From positions 1 to 55,415 of the forward strand of contig NZ_JABKAV010000021.1 of NCBI RefSeq assembly GCF_013377905.1: DNA of 55,415 bases. The letters run 5' to 3'. Positions within the stretch are counted from its first letter, which is position 1; each line of letters starts with the position of its first letter. Positions 45,837 to 54,596 of the stretch are shown one piece after another. Both the position numbers and the translations under genes were made by a program. Under the pieces are notes generated by a model, which did no database searches, had not been told where the DNA came from, and saw only the letters and a program-made list of their open reading frames with translations. Origin of the DNA: Hymenobacter terrestris (GTDB lineage Bacteria > Bacteroidota > Bacteroidia > Cytophagales > Hymenobacteraceae).

Positions 45837-47648
45837 ATGAGCCTCTGGGAAATCATTCAACGCCTGTACCCCTACGTGCGGCCTTACCGCGGGCTGGTGC
45901 TGGGCACGCTGCTGCTCACGCTGGTTGGCTCACTGGCGGCCCAGGTGAACCCGTTCGTGCTCCGCTACACCGTAGACACAGTGCAGGAACTGCTCGACCG
46001 CAACCAGGGACTGGCGCAGGGCATGGATTTGCTGCTGCTGGTGAGTGGGCTGCTGCTGGGCAAGGAAATCATCTACACCTGCATTCAGTTTGGGCAGCGG
46101 TATTTCGGCGAGAAAATCCGCATCAGCGTGTCGGGAGCCCTGATGCACGAGGCCGTGCAGCGCGTGGTGGGCTACCAGCTGGGCTTTTACGCCGATACCG
46201 GCAACCAGACCGGCAAGCTCCAGACCCGCATCGACCGGGGCGTGGAGAGCCTGATGAAGCTGGTGCAGAACTTCTTCATCGACATCCTGCCGCTGTTTGC
46301 CAACTCACTGGTGGCGCTGGTGGTCATGTTTGCGGCCAACCTGTATGTAGGGCTGGTGGCCGTGGCGGTGCTGCCGGTGTATTTCTGGCTGAGCTACCGG
46401 CAGGCCGACCGCCTCAACGGCACCCGGCGGGCGTTGCGCGGCCTGCGCGAGGCCCGCAGCCAGGGGCTGGTCAACCTGATTGATTCGGCCGTGGTCATCA
46501 AAAGTTTCGTGCGCGAAGATTACGAGGCCGCCAAGCAGAACCAGCTCCAAAACGAGCTGCAGGCCGCCCAACTCCAGACGCGCCGCACCAGCTTCCGCTA
46601 CGACGGCCTGAAAACCTTCACCGAGCAGATCGGGGTAGTGCTCATCATCATCCTGACGGCTTACCTGGTACTCGACCGGCAGATGTCCATCGGAGCCATC
46701 ATGTTCCACATCCTGCTGTTCAACAACGTATCGGCCCCTATCCGGCAGCTGCACCGCATCTACGATGAGATGAACGACGCCCTCACTTACTCCGAAGGCT
46801 TCTTCGACATCCTGGATGCTGCCAACGCCGTGGAGCCCACCGGCCCATTGCGGCCAGCGCACCTGCACGGCACCTTTGACATCTGCAATGTCGATTTCAC
46901 TTACCCCAGCGGCATCCAGGCCCTGCACGACGTCTGCCTCACGATTGAAGCCGGCAAAACCACCGCCTTGGTGGGCCTGAGCGGGGCCGGTAAGAGCACT
47001 ATCATCAACCTGCTTTGCAAGTTCTACGCCCCCGACCGCGGCCAGATGCTGCTCGACGGCCAGCCCCTGGCCGATTACGACACGCACGACCTACGCCGGC
47101 AAATCGGGCTGGTGCTCCAGAAAAACCACATTTTCAAGGGCACCATAGAAGAGAACATCCGCTACGGCGTGATGGATGCCCCGCTAGCCCAAATCGAGCA
47201 TGCCGCCCGCCAGGCCTACCTGCACGAGCAGATCATGGAGCTACCTAACGGTTACCAGTCTGATGCCCAGCAGCTCTCGGGCGGGCAGCAGCAGCGCATC
47301 GCCATTGCCCGGCTGTTCCTCAAAAATCCACCCATCATCTTCCTCGACGAGCCCACCGCCTCGCTCGACGCCATTTCCACCGAGCAGATCAAGAACTCGC
47401 TCGACGCCATCAAGCAAGGCCGTACGGTGGTCATCATCTCCCACAGCCTCGCTCAGATTGTGGATGCCGACTGCATATATGTGATGAAGCAGGGCCGCAT
47501 GGTGGAAAGCGGCACTCACGAGCACCTTTACGACCTGCGCGGCACCTACCGCGAAATCTTCGACGCCTCCGCCCGCAGCCTCAACATCGAGAAGCTGGCC
47601 CGCGTGCTGGTCGATGACGAGGACGAGCTGGGCGACACGGCGGGGTAG
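45837..47648 (+). CDS. ABC exporter, fused permease and ATPase
   Basis: 603 residues, type IV (MsbA/multidrug-like) half-transporter acting as a homodimer in the inner membrane. N-terminal six-helix transmembrane domain (to about 320), then the ATPase: Walker A GLSGAGKST (about 380), Q-loop LVLQKNHIFKG, signature LSGGQQQR (about 480), Walker B IIFLDEPTASLD (about 500), H-loop IISHS. Substrate (lipid, drug or peptide) cannot be told. Its stop codon's last G is the first base of the REP element at 47648. Confidence 0.93.
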   Translation: MSLWEIIQRLYPYVRPYRGLVLGTLLLTLVGSLAAQVNPFVLRYTVDTVQELLDRNQGLAQGMDLLLLVSGLLLGKEIIYTCIQFGQRYFGEKIRISVSGALMHEAVQRVVGYQLGFYADTGNQTGKLQTRIDRGVESLMKLVQNFFIDILPLFANSLVALVVMFAANLYVGLVAVAVLPVYFWLSYRQADRLNGTRRALRGLREARSQGLVNLIDSAVVIKSFVREDYEAAKQNQLQNELQAAQLQTRRTSFRYDGLKTFTEQIGVVLIIILTAYLVLDRQMSIGAIMFHILLFNNVSAPIRQLHRIYDEMNDALTYSEGFFDILDAANAVEPTGPLRPAHLHGTFDICNVDFTYPSGIQALHDVCLTIEAGKTTALVGLSGAGKSTIINLLCKFYAPDRGQMLLDGQPLADYDTHDLRRQIGLVLQKNHIFKGTIEENIRYGVMDAPLAQIEHAARQAYLHEQIMELPNGYQSDAQQLSGGQQQRIAIARLFLKNPPIIFLDEPTASLDAISTEQIKNSLDAIKQGRTVVIISHSLAQIVDADCIYVMKQGRMVESGTHEHLYDLRGTYREIFDASARSLNIEKLARVLVDDEDELGDTAG

Positions 47649-47733
47649 TAGCGCGAACTCTGTAGTTCGCGTCCCCGCGCCGTTTGTAATTGCTGGAACA
47701 GTGCGGAGATGCGAACTACAGAGTTCGCGCTAC
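47648..47733. repeat. REP pair (BIME) upstream of the RAYT gene
   Basis: 86 bases. It starts GTAG (47648-47651) followed by hairpin CGCGAACT-CTGT-AGTTCGCG (47652-47671), and ends with the mirror hairpin GCGAACT-ACAG-AGTTCGC (47711-47728) then CTAC (47730-47733). Two REPs in opposite orientation around a 39-base partly self-complementary centre. GTAG next to the hairpin is the mark known from RAYT substrates. Confidence 0.85.
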
Positions 47734-47766
47734 TACCTTGCGGCCAGTTATTTATATTGTTGTCGA

Positions 47767-48360
47767 ATGAGCAACTTGCTGTATTATGAGCGCAACCTAC
47801 CCCATCGCCTGCCGCCGGGCTCCGATCTATTCCTGACCTTCCGATTAGCCGATTCGTTACCAGCCGCCACAATTGCGCGCCTGCGGGCTCAGTTTAACGC
47901 AGGGGAAAACCTATTGCCGGAAGCTTCTTACGCAGCGCAACGCCGCTACTTCGGCCGCTTTGACCAGCTGTTGGATAAAGCTGCCCATGGAGCAACTTGG
48001 CTGCGTAACCCGGACATAGCTAAGGTAGTTGGCGATTCACTGCGTCATTTTAATCCGAAGGCCTACCAGTTACACTGTTACTGCATCATGCCTAATCATG
48101 TGCATATGGTTGTTTCATTGGAGGATGGCGCCCCATTACTGGCCGAAACATTGCAGCGTATCAAAGGCTACACGGCCTTGCAGGCTAATAAAATTCTAGG
48201 ACGCTCCGGCCAATTCTGGCAGCGTGAAACCTACGACCACATAGTGCGCAGCGGGGACGAAATGCAGCGCATAATTGCCTATGTGCTCAACAATCCGGTA
48301 AAAGCCTGTTTGGTGGAAAGCTGGGAGCAATGGCCACACACTTACTACTCAGAAGTCTAA
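47767..48360 (+). CDS. REP-associated tyrosine transposase (RAYT)
   Basis: 197 residues from ATG 47767. A Y1-type HUH single-strand nuclease of the IS200-like transposase superfamily: HUH pair His111/His113 in IMPNHVHMVV, nucleophile Tyr156 in WQRETYDHIV, and the RAYT-style segments GFFLTFR-like opening (DLFLTFRLADS) and ending YVLNNPVKACLVESWEQWP. All catalytic residues and the frame are intact. It is enclosed by two 86-base REP pairs at 47648 and 48391 whose hairpins carry GTAG, the tetranucleotide such enzymes recognise. RAYTs are domesticated, usually single-copy and thought to spread or process REPs. Confidence 0.92.
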   Translation: MSNLLYYERNLPHRLPPGSDLFLTFRLADSLPAATIARLRAQFNAGENLLPEASYAAQRRYFGRFDQLLDKAAHGATWLRNPDIAKVVGDSLRHFNPKAYQLHCYCIMPNHVHMVVSLEDGAPLLAETLQRIKGYTALQANKILGRSGQFWQRETYDHIVRSGDEMQRIIAYVLNNPVKACLVESWEQWPHTYYSEV

Positions 48361-48390
48361 CGCCCATTACCCAGCAGTGCCAGTAGCACA

Positions 48391-48476
48391 GTAGCGCGAA
48401 CTTTGTAGTTCGCGTCTCCGCACCGTATGATATTGCTGGAACGGTGCGGGGACGCGAACTACAAAGTTCGCGCTAC
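48391..48476. repeat. REP pair (BIME) downstream of the RAYT gene
   Basis: 86 bases, same plan and length as the copy at 47648: GTAG (48391-48394), hairpin CGCGAACT-TTGT-AGTTCGCG (48395-48414), centre, mirror hairpin CGCGAACT-ACAA-AGTTCGCG (48453-48472), CTAC (48473-48476). Loop bases differ from the upstream copy (TTGT against CTGT) and are changed in both halves in a matched way. Confidence 0.88.
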
Positions 48477-48584
48477 TGTTACTGCCCCTTGCATTTGTTC
48501 GGCTAGATCACACGCACCGCCAATCAGAGTTGTGCAAGCGTAACCAATCACACGACAGCCAACCCCAGGAACCTCAACCTGACA

Positions 48585-48815
48585 AGCATTACCACCAGAG
48601 TCACTCTGCACCAGTTTTTTAATGAACAGCTGGGCTTCGAAGACTGGGAAGCCTTCTGAAATTCGGTGGTGACCATTGTAGAAATGCCGCCCGTACTGAT
48701 GCTGACCAACTGGAAAGAATTTACCCGCTACCGCCCCCGCAATATGCAGATTCTGCGGCAGGTGATGCAGGGTTACGCCGAAACAATGGCTCCTAAGCGC
48801 ATCATGCTGGCGTAG
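48585..48815 (+). pseudogene. Small gene fragment with in-frame TGA
   Basis: One frame reads RVTLHQFFNEQLGFEDWEAF, TGA at 48657-48659, then VVTIVEMPPVLMLTNWKEF and RYRPRNMQILRQVMQGYAE to a TAG at 48813. The composition is protein-like on both sides of the stop, which suggests a short gene or gene tail broken by one nonsense change. Family not recognised and no start identified. The rest of the gap 48477-48942 shows nothing. Confidence 0.35.
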
Positions 48816-48942
48816 CGGGCGGGCCGGAGCCGGGAGGACAGGGCAGTTGACTTCTCGGCGGGCCGATTAGCGGTTTCGGCTGTTATAACTCCCTGCCACT
48901 ATGTATACAGTGGCTCACACCGTACAATCCTGAATCCGAAAT

Positions 48943-50013
48943 ATGAACTACCGTGCTTTAGTAGTCGGTGCCAGCGGCATTATTGGCAGCAACCTGGCCC
49001 GCGAGCTGCTGGCCCACGACTGGCCCACCTACGGCCTGTCCCGCTCGCCCCGCCCCGACGACGTGCCCGGCCTGCAGCCCGTGGCCGCCGACCTGCTCGA
49101 CCCCGCCAGCCTGAAAACGGCCCTCGCCGACCTCGCTCCCACCCACGTGTTCATCACCACTTGGATGCGCCAGGATACCGAGGCCGAGAACATCCGCGTC
49201 AATGGCCTGATGATTAGCAACCTGCTCGACGCGCTGGCCCCGCAGAAATCGGTTCAGCATGTGGCGCTGGTTACCGGCCTCAAGCACTACCTGGGGCCAT
49301 TTGAGGCCTACGTGAACGGGGGCACCCCGCCGCCCACGCCCCTGCGCGAGGAGCAGCCCCGCCTCCCGCTCGACAACTTTTACTACGCCCAGGAAGATGA
49401 AGTGTACGCCGCCGCCGCCCGCGACGGCTTCACATGGAGCATCCACCGTCCCCACACCATCATCGGCAAGGCCGTGGGCAACCTCATGAACCTGGGCACC
49501 ACGCTGGCCGTGTACGCTTCTATCTGTTACGAAACCGGCCGTCCCTTCCGCTGGCCCGGCTCAGAAGCCCAGTGGAACGGCCTCTCCGACGTAACCGACG
49601 CCCGCATCATCGCCCAGCAACTACGCTGGGCCGCCACCGCCGAAACGGCCCGCAACGAGGCCTTCAACATCGTGAACGGCGACGTGTTCCGCTGGAGCTG
49701 GCTGTGGCCGCGCCTAGCCGCCTAGTTTGGGCTGGAAGCCGTGGGATTTGATGGCAGCATTCATCCGTTGGAAGCCGAAATGAGCGCCGACGCCCCCGTG
49801 TGGCGCGAAATAGCTAACCGCCACAACTTGGCCGAGGACGACCTCAGCCGCTTGGCTTCGCCCTGGCACACCGACCTCGACTTGGGCCGCCCAATTGAGG
49901 TGATGACCGACATGAGCAAGAGCCGCCGACACGGCTTTTTGGCCTACCAGACCACCGAGGACTCGTTCTTTGACCTCTTCGCCCAACTCCGCACCGACCG
50001 CCTGATTCCGTAG
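48943..50013 (+). pseudogene. PRISE-type SDR interrupted by one amber codon
   Basis: A single frame of 357 codons with TAG at codon 261 (49723-49725). The first 260 codons hold the Rossmann domain (ALVVGASGIIGSNLARELLA), TTWMRQDTEAENIRVN, VALVTGLKHYLGPFEAY and FYYAQEDEVY, the motifs of progesterone 5-beta-reductase/iridoid synthase-like SDRs. The remainder (FGLEAVGFDGSIHPLEAEMS to LFAQLRTDRLIP) is the normal C-terminus. Relatives have an aromatic residue before FGLE, so the change is probably TAC/TAT to TAG. The 260-residue product lacks part of the substrate pocket. Recent pseudogene, read-through or sequence error are the options. Confidence 0.85.
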
Positions 50014-50262
50014 GAACGGCCAGGCACGATACTGCCCGATGACGCCGTAGTGGCGATTCGACCCACGCCAAAGGCCAGCCAAAAACGGGTAGTACCGGAG
50101 GGTAATGGCAGTTCTGCGCCACCTGTCACCAAGCTACCAACCTGCGGGCCCACAGTAGTAATAGCCAGCAACTGGGCCAGGGACCGGTTGCTGGCGAAGT
50201 CTGAGCGAATAGATGAGGTGGCGAGTTGCCAGGTCTGGTGTGGCTGCATCTCACCGGTTCCC

Positions 50263-50270
50263 TACCTTTG
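50263..50270 (+). promoter_or_regulatory. -7 box TACCTTTG before the phytase-like gene
   Basis: TACCTTTG matches TAnnTTTG; expected transcription start near 50277, 26 bases before the ATG at 50303. No -33 at proper distance. Confidence 0.45.
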
Positions 50271-50302
50271 CTACCCCCATAAAGCGGCTCTCATCGTTGT
50301 GC

Positions 50303-51304
50303 ATGAACTGGTTTTTTGCTTTTTGTACGCTCCTGTTGCCTGTCGGGCTTGCTCAGGCCCAAGCCCAGCCAACGCCGCTGGCGCACCTCATCCAACTCCC
50401 CGCCGAACTGGCCGAGCGCGAAAACCAGTTCTCTGGCCTCTGCACTTACCGCGGTCAGTTGCTGCTGCTCTCCGAAAGCCGCCTGCAGGAGCAGGCCGAA
50501 GCGAAAGTATACGGCTTGGCCCTGCCCAACCTCGACCGGCAAATAGCCGGTTCAACAGCCGAACTGCCCTTCCGCAAATACGCCATCCGGGGCCTCGATC
50601 AGGCCCGGGCGCGCATCGACAGTGCCGGTGCCATTTATGAAGGGCTGGAGGGCTTGGCCATGCTTCGCGACACGGCCTATTTCTCCATCGAAACGATTAC
50701 CACAGCCCCCAACTGCTACCTCGTGCGGGGTGTGCTCGACGAAGCCCGGAGTCTGATTCAGCTCGACAGCAGCTACCTGGTGGCGCTGCCCAAGCCACTG
50801 CTGCCCGATGGCAGCCACGCCTTCAATGCGGGTTTTGAGGCCCTGGCCCGCTACCGCCAGGGGTTGCTGCTACTGTTCGAGTACAATTACCTGCCCCGCA
50901 ACAACTACGCCCTGGTCCTGCGCCCCGACCGCATGCTCCGGCTCGTCGGCTTGCCCCCGCTGCCGTTTCGGGTAACGGACATGGAACCAGTCGGCCGCCG
51001 GCGCTTCACGGCCATCAACTACTTCTTCAATGGCCCCTCCGACGCCTTGTACCGCGTGGCCCCGCCCGACCCGAATGCCCGCCTGATTCAGGACAGCAGC
51101 GGCAGCTACCAGCACTACTCCCGCCTCATCAGCCTGCGCTACACGCGCCACGGCGTCAAGTGGAAACCGCTGCTGGCGCTTCCCCTGGAATACCAGACCT
51201 ACAATTGGGAGGGTCTGGCGGCGCACCGCGGCGGTTATTTCCTGCTCAATGACAAATATGGTCCCTCAGGCCAGTCAACGCTGCTGTATCTGCGGCGGTG
51301 GTAA
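50303..51304 (+). CDS. Phytase-like/esterase-like beta-propeller protein
   Basis: 333 residues from ATG 50303, with a signal peptide ending AQAQ. The repeating pattern FSGLCTYRGQLLLLSESR, IYEGLEGLAMLRDTAYFSIE, NAGFEALARYRQGLLLLFEY and NWEGLAAHRGGYFLLNDKYG places it with the esterase-like-activity-of-phytase family, secreted propellers whose Glu-rich loops (EGL) bind metal. Activity on phytate itself is not certain. The porin frame at 51305 begins on the base after this stop, and that porin is of the phosphate type, so a phosphate-scavenging pair is inferred. Codons from 50213 to 50303 overlap the promoter and are excluded. Confidence 0.65.
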   Translation: MNWFFAFCTLLLPVGLAQAQAQPTPLAHLIQLPAELAERENQFSGLCTYRGQLLLLSESRLQEQAEAKVYGLALPNLDRQIAGSTAELPFRKYAIRGLDQARARIDSAGAIYEGLEGLAMLRDTAYFSIETITTAPNCYLVRGVLDEARSLIQLDSSYLVALPKPLLPDGSHAFNAGFEALARYRQGLLLLFEYNYLPRNNYALVLRPDRMLRLVGLPPLPFRVTDMEPVGRRRFTAINYFFNGPSDALYRVAPPDPNARLIQDSSGSYQHYSRLISLRYTRHGVKWKPLLALPLEYQTYNWEGLAAHRGGYFLLNDKYGPSGQSTLLYLRRW

Positions 51305-52504
51305 TTGCTAACCATTGCTTTACTGCTGGCAGCGGGCTACGCTAACGCTCAAACCGCCAATTCGGCTTCCTCTGAGCCGGCACCCACCCCCAAATGGTAC
51401 TAGTCGGTTTCGGTGCGGGGCTACGTGCAGGCCCGCTACAACCGGCTACTGGAAACCAACCCCGACCTGAGCTGCGAGCAGTGCGATAAGTCGTGGGGGC
51501 GCAATGGCGGAATTTCCCTGCGCCGGATCCGCATCATTTTCTTCGGCCAGCTGCACGAACGGGTTTACTTCTACATCCAGCCCGATTTTGCCAGCACCCT
51601 CAGCGGCAGTTCCTCCCTCAATGCCACGCTACTGCGCGATGCCTACATGGACATCGGGCTGGATAAAGCCAGCCAGTTCCGGGTGTGGCTGGGCCATAGC
51701 AAGATTCCGTTTGGCTTCGAGAACATGCAGTCGAGCCAGAACCGACTACCGCTCGACCGCAACGACGGCATCAACAGCGCCTTCGCCAACGAGCGGGATT
51801 TGGGTGCATTTCTGTACTGGGCACCCACTGCCGTGCGCAAGCGGTTCAGCCGGCTGGTGAAGGAAGGCCTGAAGGGCTCGGGCGACTACGGCGTGGTAGG
51901 TCTAGGCGTGTTCAACGGCCAGACCGCCAACCGCCCCGAGCTCAACAACCAGCGCCATGTGGTGGCCCGCGTTACGTATCCGCTCGAAATCGGCCAGCAT
52001 ATCATCGAGCCCGGCCTGCAGGCCTACTCCGGCGAGTATGTGCTGAACTAAGACCAGCTTTCAACTGGAGTGAAAACCCGGCCCGACCTACGCTACCCCG
52101 ACCAGCGCGTGGCCGCCTCGTTCATCGTGTACCCGCAGCCCTTTGGCTTGCAGGCCGAATACAATGTAGGCCGCGGCCCCGAATTCAACCCGCGCACCGA
52201 CAGCATCGAAACCCGCGGCCTGCACGGCGGCTATGTGATGCTTAACTACCGCCTGCTCTACAAGCAGCAGCAGTTTTACCCGTTTCTGCGCGTGCAGTAC
52301 TATGATGGCGGCAAAAAGCACGAACGGGACGCCCGCAGCTACACGGTGCGCGAGGCCGAATTGGGGCTTGAGTGGGCCCCGTTCCCCAGCTTCGAGCTGG
52401 TAACGATGTACACGCTTTCCGACCGCCGCTTCGAAGATTTTCAAAAGCAAGATAACCGGCAGCGCGGCGGCCTGCTACGCCTGCAGGCCCAGGTGAATTT
52501 CTAG
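51305..52504 (+). pseudogene. Phosphate-selective porin (OprP/O type) with two nonsense codons
   Basis: One frame of 400 codons. TTG 51305 opens LTIALLLAAGYANAQ, a good signal peptide, but TTG is a poor start. TAG at codon 33 (51401) and TAA at codon 249 (52049) interrupt it, with no frameshift. The protein between has OprP/Porin_O_P features: VRGYVQARYN, GGISLRRIRIIFFGQLHERVYFYIQPDFA, RDAYMDIGLDKASQFRVWLG, KIPFGFENMQSS, and a terminal strand LRLQAQVNF. The second part carries PQPFGLQAEYNVGRGPEFNP. It follows the phytase-like gene with zero spacing. It cannot make a full barrel unless both stops are read through. Confidence 0.85.
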
Positions 52505-52555
52505 GAGAAAGCAGGGGGCTGTATCTTACATTAACCCCTTATTCTCGATGATACC

Positions 52556-53215
52556 ATGGCCTCGGCAATTACTCATTTTCTCTCGTTACATTACCCTGGC
52601 TTGGTGTTAGGTCCCGGCTTGTTTCACTCTTGGCCCATCGGGCTTCGGTTTGATTTGCAGAGTGAGGCTGCTACTTCGGACGATGCTTACTTTGCCGAGG
52701 TACTACGCCGTGCTTCTATACCATTTGAGGCCGTATTCGCCCCCGATGATGAGGTACTAATGGTAGTGCAGCGCAGACGCTGGGAGGGCCGATTTAGGCG
52801 TTGGCGGTTTCGGGCAAACCACTTTGTACTCCGCCAATTGAAAGTATCCAAACAGGAAGCAGAGTTCCAACGGTTAGCCAACCGTACCCGCTTCGCCGAT
52901 ACTCGTCAGCTTGTTCGCTTCACGGTGCAACGCTTGGCCGCGCACATCCCACACCAGCAGATTCTGCAAGCTATCAGCCACCAGGATTTCCCTGGCCGCA
53001 GCCCGCAACTGCAAGACGACATTTTCTTCCTCAACCTGCGGTCTAAGCTGATTTTGCAGATGTACGACGACCGGGGCCTTGACCTCATCGGTCCCGACGT
53101 TGAAACGATTCAGCCCCTCTACCAGAACTATAATGACTGGATTCTCGACTACGACCGGGCTGCAATTGACACGCTGTTTGCAACCGAACCGCTGCTAAAG
53201 CCCAACCAAGATTAA
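52556..53215 (+). CDS. DUF3885-like protein
   Basis: 219 residues, cytoplasmic by composition. The central and final parts match the DUF3885 pattern: LFHSWPIGLRFDLQSE near the start, then APDDEVLMVVQRR, and the closing LQMYDDRGLDLIGPDVETIQ and LYQNYNDWILDYDR. The family is widespread in Firmicutes and Bacteroidota, of unknown function, sometimes near toxin-immunity gene clusters, of which nothing is seen here. ATG 52556 chosen; the ATG at 52548 is in another frame. Intact next to a dead porin gene. Confidence 0.8.
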   Translation: MASAITHFLSLHYPGLVLGPGLFHSWPIGLRFDLQSEAATSDDAYFAEVLRRASIPFEAVFAPDDEVLMVVQRRRWEGRFRRWRFRANHFVLRQLKVSKQEAEFQRLANRTRFADTRQLVRFTVQRLAAHIPHQQILQAISHQDFPGRSPQLQDDIFFLNLRSKLILQMYDDRGLDLIGPDVETIQPLYQNYNDWILDYDRAAIDTLFATEPLLKPNQD

Positions 53216-53284
53216 TTTATTTTCCAAGGGGATGTGGATTGTAGCTACCAGAAGCATCAGCCTACTATCATACACTTCCCGCTT

Positions 53285-54202
53285 ATGAAATCAGGTTTAC
53301 TACTCTTTTGCTGTTTGTTGCTCGTATGGCCTGTTTATGCCCAACAGCGCGTCGTCGCCGGGCGCGTTACCGACCGCTCGACTGGCCAACCGATTTCGGG
53401 CTGCATCGTTTTACAGTCCGGAACTACCAATGGCATCAGTACCGAGGATAATGGCGTTTTTTCGTTGCCGGTGACCTCATCCGCTGCTGATACGCTAAGT
53501 CTGGTCGTTTCTTATATTGGCTATATAAGCCAGCGGCGCCAGGTGCACCTCGGCGACAGTGCTCATTTCGGGCTGTCAGCAGACAGTAAGGAGCTCTGTG
53601 ATTTATCAATTACCTGGGGTTCCGAAGCCGGATTACTCTCGGGCACGCGCTACGCACCTGTTGGAGCCTTCGTCCGGGTGTATAGTAGTAGGTACATGCC
53701 GTTGATTTCACAGTTTCAGGCTAGCTACCAGACCAATCTTAATAAGAATAATGCCGCTTCCGTTCAAATTGGGCTACCCACCCTACACCCTGGTCATCGG
53801 CTAACACTAAATGAACACCTCAACTACCAATGGCTACAGGCCGCACCACGGAACTTTCGCTTTCGCGCTTATTCAGCCAGCGTGGAAGCTGGCCTCTACC
53901 ATATCGGCCCAGTATTGGCCCCCGATTTAGTGGTAGGCGGCGGCTACAGTAACTTAAGCGAGTTGCGCAACGGCGAACGAGTAGAAATCACCGGGTTTGG
54001 TTACACAGTTGGTTTACAACACGCATTGCCTTACCCAATTGGCCTGTGGGTAAACGTAACCGCCACACGCTGGCCCGGCTACTGGCAGCTACAGGGTAGT
54101 GCCAAGCGTAGTTTATTTGGCAGATTTGGCGCTGGAGTCAACTACAACCAGCTCCGGGAGTATCGGGAAGTCTCCTTCGCTCTCTTCCGCTATTTCTATT
54201 AA
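53285..54202 (+). CDS. Carboxypeptidase-regulatory-domain outer-membrane protein
   Basis: 305 residues from ATG 53285. Signal MKSGLLLFCCLLLVW ending YAQ, then a domain (about 20-100) strikingly like the N-terminus of the window's SusC proteins: VAGRVTDRSTGQPISGCIVL, GTTNGISTEDNGVFSLPV, and FGLSADSKELCDL. There is no TonB plug. The last 190 residues are alternating strands (YQTNLNKNNAASVQIG, RAYSASVEAGLYHIG, FGRFGAGVNYNQL, final SFALFRYFY) that look like a small 8-10-strand barrel. Function unknown; possibly a remodelled SusC relative. Confidence 0.7.
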   Translation: MKSGLLLFCCLLLVWPVYAQQRVVAGRVTDRSTGQPISGCIVLQSGTTNGISTEDNGVFSLPVTSSAADTLSLVVSYIGYISQRRQVHLGDSAHFGLSADSKELCDLSITWGSEAGLLSGTRYAPVGAFVRVYSSRYMPLISQFQASYQTNLNKNNAASVQIGLPTLHPGHRLTLNEHLNYQWLQAAPRNFRFRAYSASVEAGLYHIGPVLAPDLVVGGGYSNLSELRNGERVEITGFGYTVGLQHALPYPIGLWVNVTATRWPGYWQLQGSAKRSLFGRFGAGVNYNQLREYREVSFALFRYFY

Positions 54203-54220
54203 CATCAGCGCTATCAAAAA

Positions 54221-54255
54221 CAACGCCCGCCCACATTGGCCGGGCGTTGCTGTTT
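54221..54255 (+). terminator. Terminator after the barrel protein gene
   Basis: CAACGCCCG (54221-54229) pairs with CGGGCGTTG (54241-54249), followed by a weak T run. Confidence 0.65.
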
Positions 54256-54298
54256 TCAGGGAAAAGAACCGGATTACTACCAACTCCACAATTTCCTT

Positions 54299-54520
54299 CT
54301 AGGTGCCGGCGGTGCTGAAGCCACCGTCGTGCATCAGGTTCTGCATGCTTACGTAGCGGATCAGGGCCGAGAACAGACTCACCACGTAGTCGGCGCAAGC
54401 TTCGGCGGGGGCGTTACCCAGGGGCGAAAGGCGGTCGGCGTATTCGTAGAACGTACTGAAGCAGTACTCCCTGCTGGTGCCATGGCCCATGCCAACAAAG
54501 GCGATACTCAGCGGTCAGTC
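54299..54520 (-). pseudogene. Possible C-terminal gene fragment
   Basis: A minus-strand frame reads LSIAFVGMGHGTSREYCFST, then FYEYADRLSPLGNAPAEACA and VSLFSALIRYVSMQNLMHDG to a TAG at 54299. It is preceded by an in-frame TGA and by AT-rich DNA with no upstream part. Composition looks like a real protein tail, but I recognise no family. It could be the stranded end of a deleted gene. The rest of the 54256-54596 gap is AT-rich and holds the RsbQ leader. Confidence 0.3.
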
Positions 54521-54596
54521 TACTTGCTATTATGGTGAATATTTGTTATCTATAATAAATATTTTATTGTCCTATTTAGTTAAATTTTCTAGCCCG

